Source: CAVWDU01 sp963840725
GTDB lineage: Bacteria; Pseudomonadota; Gammaproteobacteria; Pseudomonadales; Halieaceae
Direction: 5' to 3'
Assembly (NCBI GenBank): GCA_963840725.1
Contig: CAWIZY010000016.1
Span: forward strand, 1,054,001 to 1,118,000
Length of the DNA: 64,000 nucleotides
Part shown: piece by piece, positions 60,995 to 64,000 of the stretch
Position numbering within the stretch: the stretch's first letter is position 1
How the letters are laid out: the number at the start of each line of letters is the position of its first letter
Position numbers and translations under genes: made by a program
The notes under the pieces: generated by a model
What the model was told of the DNA's origin: nothing
Database searches by the model: none
The model's input: only the letters and a program-made list of their open reading frames with translations

Positions 60995-62698
60995 ATGGAT
61001 CTGCAACGCTCTCTGTTAATTGGTGCAATCGCTGTACTGTCCTTCATGCTGCTCACCGAGTGGGTGGGCTTCAAGGAGTCCAAGCAGTCCGACCGGGTTG
61101 CCTCCGAGCGCATCATCCAGAATGAATCGGTTGCGCCTCAACCCGCCTCAGCGGGCGATATGCCGGTGCCCCCGGAAACAGACATGGATGATATTCCGGC
61201 CGCCATCAGCACCGACATTGAAAGTCCCGACCAGGAGACGGTTACAAACAGCCGCGACAGCCTGGTCCTGATTCGCACCGATGTGTTGCAACTTGCCATA
61301 GACCTTAAAGGCGGCGATATTATTGAACTTGCGCTGCCCAAGCATCTGGCGGCACTCGACACACCTGATGTTCCCTTCGTCTTGCTGGAGCAAAACAAGC
61401 AACGGATTTACGTCGCCCAGAGCGGGCTCATTGGACCCGACGGCACCGACAGCAGCGAGAGGCCCCTGTTCGAGGCTTCCGCTGATAGCTATACTCTCGG
61501 TGATAGTGAAGACTCACTTATCGTTGATCTTCTATGGCGTAATGATAAGGGCGTGGCAGTGACCAAGCGCTTCACTTTTGATCGCGGCGAGTACGTCATG
61601 CGGGTGGAGTACCTGGTTCAGAACAATAGTGACCAGCGGTGGCAGGCCAATCTGTTCGGCCAGATCAAGCGCGATAGCAGTCCGGCTCCCTCCGACAACG
61701 ACAGTGGCGCTATGGGTCTACACCCCTTTTTGGGTGCAGCGCTTACCCAGCCTGACAAACGTTTTACCAAATTCAGTTTTGAAGAAATGGCAGAAGAGCC
61801 CTTCAAGAGACAACTGACCGGTGGTTGGGTAGCGATGATCCAACATTATTTCCTGTCAGCCTGGATACCTAACCCGGAGCAAACTCACACCTATAGCACC
61901 CGGGTGACTGGCAAAGGCTTCAATATTGCCGGCTTCACCAGCCCGACGCTGGTCGTCGATCCCGGACAACAGGGCGTTACCGGTGCCCGTTTCTATGCCG
62001 GACCCAAAGACCAGTATCGGCTGGAAGAGATTTCCCCCTACCTGGACCTCAGTGTCGATTACGGTTGGCTATGGTGGATAGCGCAACCCCTGTTCTGGTT
62101 ATTGACGAAGATTCATGCGCTGGTCGGCAACTGGGGTGTTGCGATTATTCTCTTGACTGTTCTTATCAAGGCGGCCTTTTTCAAGTTGTCTGCGACCAGC
62201 TATCGGTCCATGGCTAATATGCGCCGCGTCCAACCCAAAATGGCTGATATCCGCGAGCAATATGCGGACGATAAACAGAAACAGTCCCACGCAATGATGG
62301 AGCTGTATAAGAAGGAAAAGATTAATCCCATGGGAGGCTGTCTCCCCATTCTGGTCCAAATGCCTGTCTTTATCGCCCTCTACTGGACTCTGATGGAGAG
62401 CGTAGAGCTGAGACACGCGCCTTTCATACTTTGGATTAAAGATCTGTCAGTTATGGATCCATTGTTTGTACTGCCGCTATTGATGGGTGCCAGCATGTGG
62501 TTTATGCAAAAGCTCAATCCGCCGCCGCCCGACCCGATGCAAGCAAAGATCATGCAGTGGTTGCCTATTGTATTTACCTTCTTCTTTCTCTGGTTTCCGG
62601 CCGGGCTGGTACTCTACTGGGTGGTCAACAACCTCTTGTCCATGGCACAACAGTACGTGATCACCCGTCAGATCGAGGCCGCTGGTTCTCCGACCTGA
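60995..62698 (+). CDS. yidC: Membrane protein insertase YidC
   Basis: Inserts and folds inner-membrane proteins alone or with SecYEG. It has 567 residues. An N-terminal helix (RSLLIGAIAVLSFMLLTEWV) precedes a large periplasmic domain (about 45-340), including an acidic linker. The conserved five-helix core starts near 365 (YGWLWWIAQPLFWLLTKIHA), with the YRSMANMRRVQPKMADI loop, NPMGGCLPILVQMPVFIALY and the C-terminal FLWFPAGLVLYWVVNNLLSM. Length and layout are normal. The 123-base gap to mnmE contains a small hairpin. Confidence 0.97.
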   Translation: MDLQRSLLIGAIAVLSFMLLTEWVGFKESKQSDRVASERIIQNESVAPQPASAGDMPVPPETDMDDIPAAISTDIESPDQETVTNSRDSLVLIRTDVLQLAIDLKGGDIIELALPKHLAALDTPDVPFVLLEQNKQRIYVAQSGLIGPDGTDSSERPLFEASADSYTLGDSEDSLIVDLLWRNDKGVAVTKRFTFDRGEYVMRVEYLVQNNSDQRWQANLFGQIKRDSSPAPSDNDSGAMGLHPFLGAALTQPDKRFTKFSFEEMAEEPFKRQLTGGWVAMIQHYFLSAWIPNPEQTHTYSTRVTGKGFNIAGFTSPTLVVDPGQQGVTGARFYAGPKDQYRLEEISPYLDLSVDYGWLWWIAQPLFWLLTKIHALVGNWGVAIILLTVLIKAAFFKLSATSYRSMANMRRVQPKMADIREQYADDKQKQSHAMMELYKKEKINPMGGCLPILVQMPVFIALYWTLMESVELRHAPFILWIKDLSVMDPLFVLPLLMGASMWFMQKLNPPPPDPMQAKIMQWLPIVFTFFFLWFPAGLVLYWVVNNLLSMAQQYVITRQIEAAGSPT

Positions 62699-62749
62699 AA
62701 AGCGACGGTGCTCGTCAGTTGATCCGCCATGACCGGGGCCATTCGCTGA

Positions 62750-62763
62750 CCCGCGCTAGCGGG
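62750..62763. terminator. Hairpin between yidC and mnmE
   Basis: CCCGC, a GCTA loop and GCGGG, 52 bases after the yidC stop, followed by a second weak GCAG/CTGC hairpin; no T-run. A TATACT at 62811-62816 just before mnmE may be a -10 box. Confidence 0.35.
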
Positions 62764-62821
62764 CGATAGCAGCGTCCTGCTGCGGTCGAACCCGCTTCAA
62801 CGACAGGGCTATACTGTGGAA

Positions 62822-64000
62822 ATGAACCCTAGTGACGCCCTTGATCAGGACACCATAGTGGCCATTGCCACACCGCCCGGCCGCGGCGGTGTTGGTATCG
62901 TACGGCTATCTGGTCCTAAGGCGTTGAACATCGGTCAGCGGGTTTGCCGGCAAGATTTAAAACCCCGCCATGCACACTACGCCACATTCACCGGCCAAGG
63001 GCAACGTGCCCTGGATAACGGCATTAGCCTATTCTTCCCGGGGCCTGCTTCCTTCACCGGTGAAGATGTGATCGAACTGCAGGGCCATGGCGGACCGATC
63101 ATCCTCGACCTTCTGGTACACCGCTGCACCGCTCTGGGAGCACGGCTAGCGAGGCCCGGTGAGTTCTCAGAGCGTGCCTACCTTAATGGCAAGATCGATC
63201 TCACCCAGGCAGAAGCTATTGCCGACCTTATCAATAGCACTACCGAGCAAGCGGCCTTGAACGCCAGCCGATCCTTGCAAGGCGTGTTCTCAACTAAAGT
63301 GGATACGCTGGTCGAATCCGTGACGCGTTTGCGGGTCTATATTGAGGCGTCTATCGACTTTCCAGAGGAGGAAATCGATTTCATTGCTGAGGGGCGTGTA
63401 CGAGAGCAATTAATGGCTCTCATTGAACAGTCGGCAGCCGTGCTTGCCGAGGCCCAGCAAGGCCAGTTGATCCAGGAAGGTATGAAGCTGGTAATCGCAG
63501 GGCGACCCAATGCGGGTAAGTCCAGTTTGCTCAATGCACTGTCCGGTAATGAAAGCGCTATTGTCACTGCCGTTGAGGGAACGACCCGGGATGTTCTCAG
63601 GGAACACATCCAGATCGATGGCATGCCGCTTCATATTGTTGATACCGCCGGACTCAGGGAAGCTACTGATGAGATAGAGCAAGAGGGCATTCGGCGTGCC
63701 TGGCAGGAAATCGACAGCGCTGACCAGTTACTTATGGTTGTGGATGCCGCAGGTGATACAAACCCCGTTGTCGACCCCGGACAAACACTCGCTGGTCTGG
63801 GTAGAGACATTCCCACCCGCATTCCTGTCACTCTGATCTTAAATAAGTGCGACCTCATCGATCAGTCACCCTCGATCCTTACAACAGATGGCAACACGGT
63901 AATCAGACTGTCAGCAAGAACGGGAGCCGGGCTGACGTTTCTTCGCGAACATCTCAAAGAGTGCATGGGTTTTCAACCTGGCGGGGACGGCCGCTTTAGC
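62822..64000 (+). CDS. mnmE: tRNA modification GTPase MnmE (cut by window edge)
   Basis: GTPase that, with MnmG, makes the cmnm5U modification at the tRNA wobble position. About 393 residues are visible. The N-terminal folate-binding domain has TIVAIATPPGRGGVGIVRLS and GEDVIELQGHGG; the helical domain begins with GEFSERAYLNGKIDLTQAEA. The G domain shows the P-loop AGRPNAGKSSLLNAL, TTRD, DTAGLRE and NKCD. The C-terminal part with the terminal CIGK motif lies past the edge. The start is the ATG at 62822. Confidence 0.97.
   Translation, partial: MNPSDALDQDTIVAIATPPGRGGVGIVRLSGPKALNIGQRVCRQDLKPRHAHYATFTGQGQRALDNGISLFFPGPASFTGEDVIELQGHGGPIILDLLVHRCTALGARLARPGEFSERAYLNGKIDLTQAEAIADLINSTTEQAALNASRSLQGVFSTKVDTLVESVTRLRVYIEASIDFPEEEIDFIAEGRVREQLMALIEQSAAVLAEAQQGQLIQEGMKLVIAGRPNAGKSSLLNALSGNESAIVTAVEGTTRDVLREHIQIDGMPLHIVDTAGLREATDEIEQEGIRRAWQEIDSADQLLMVVDAAGDTNPVVDPGQTLAGLGRDIPTRIPVTLILNKCDLIDQSPSILTTDGNTVIRLSARTGAGLTFLREHLKECMGFQPGGDGRFS

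Overview
This window is chromosomal DNA around a replication origin of a Gram-negative gammaproteobacterium of moderately high GC. Gene order (rpmH-rnpA-yidD-yidC-mnmE diverging from dnaA-dnaN-recF-gyrB; def-fmt-rsmB-trkA-trkH; a LysM gene with dprA-tsaC-hemF-aroE; glyQ-glyS-gmhB) and the aa3-type oxidase cluster resemble marine Cellvibrionales/Halieaceae (OM60/NOR5-like) and, more distantly, Pseudomonas. That placement is an inference from gene order and protein style; no rRNA or tRNA gene is present to test it.

Layout. 1-1598: 5' part of polA. 1843-9569: cytochrome c oxidase genes and assembly factors (coxB with a fused cytochrome c domain, coxA, ctaG, coxC, SURF1, a SCO-like protein, ctaB, SCO1). 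A small DUF2909-type gene lies on the opposite strand, and no heme A synthase gene is seen. 9964-12232: MATE transporter, YheV-like zinc ribbon, gamma carbonic anhydrase. 12282-17081: aroE, hemF, tsaC, dprA and a LysM protein, all on the minus strand. 17460-23087: def, fmt, rsmB, trkA, trkH on the plus strand. 23082-31438: acyltransferase, glyQ, glyS, gmhB, rmuC, a chalcone-isomerase-like/TonB fusion and an unrecognised protein.

31575-47141 is the most unusual part. It starts with an orphan 110-residue gene carrying its own promoter, leader hairpin and terminator, and a structured non-coding stretch. Next is a Pil-Chp-like chemosensory cluster on the minus strand. In transcription order it encodes a sigma54-activator-derived AAA+ protein without GAFTGA, an unrecognised HTH-like protein, a CheB-type methylesterase, a CheY, a CheW, a PilJ-like receptor with an atypical signalling tip, CheR, a ChpA split into two proteins (809 and 1507 residues), a second CheW and an unrecognised small protein. 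No pilus structural gene is in the window.

47327-52655: rlmA, a PPOX-type flavoprotein, a 693-base gene-poor stretch ending in a 105-bp palindromic element, then an AraC regulator divergent from a TauD-family dioxygenase and a fatty-acid-hydroxylase/sterol-desaturase-family gene. 52696-64000: origin region, with gyrB, a (CTAT)n microsatellite, recF carrying two perfect parS sites, dnaN, dnaA (TTG start), oriC with two consensus DnaA boxes, then rpmH, rnpA, yidD, yidC and the start of mnmE.
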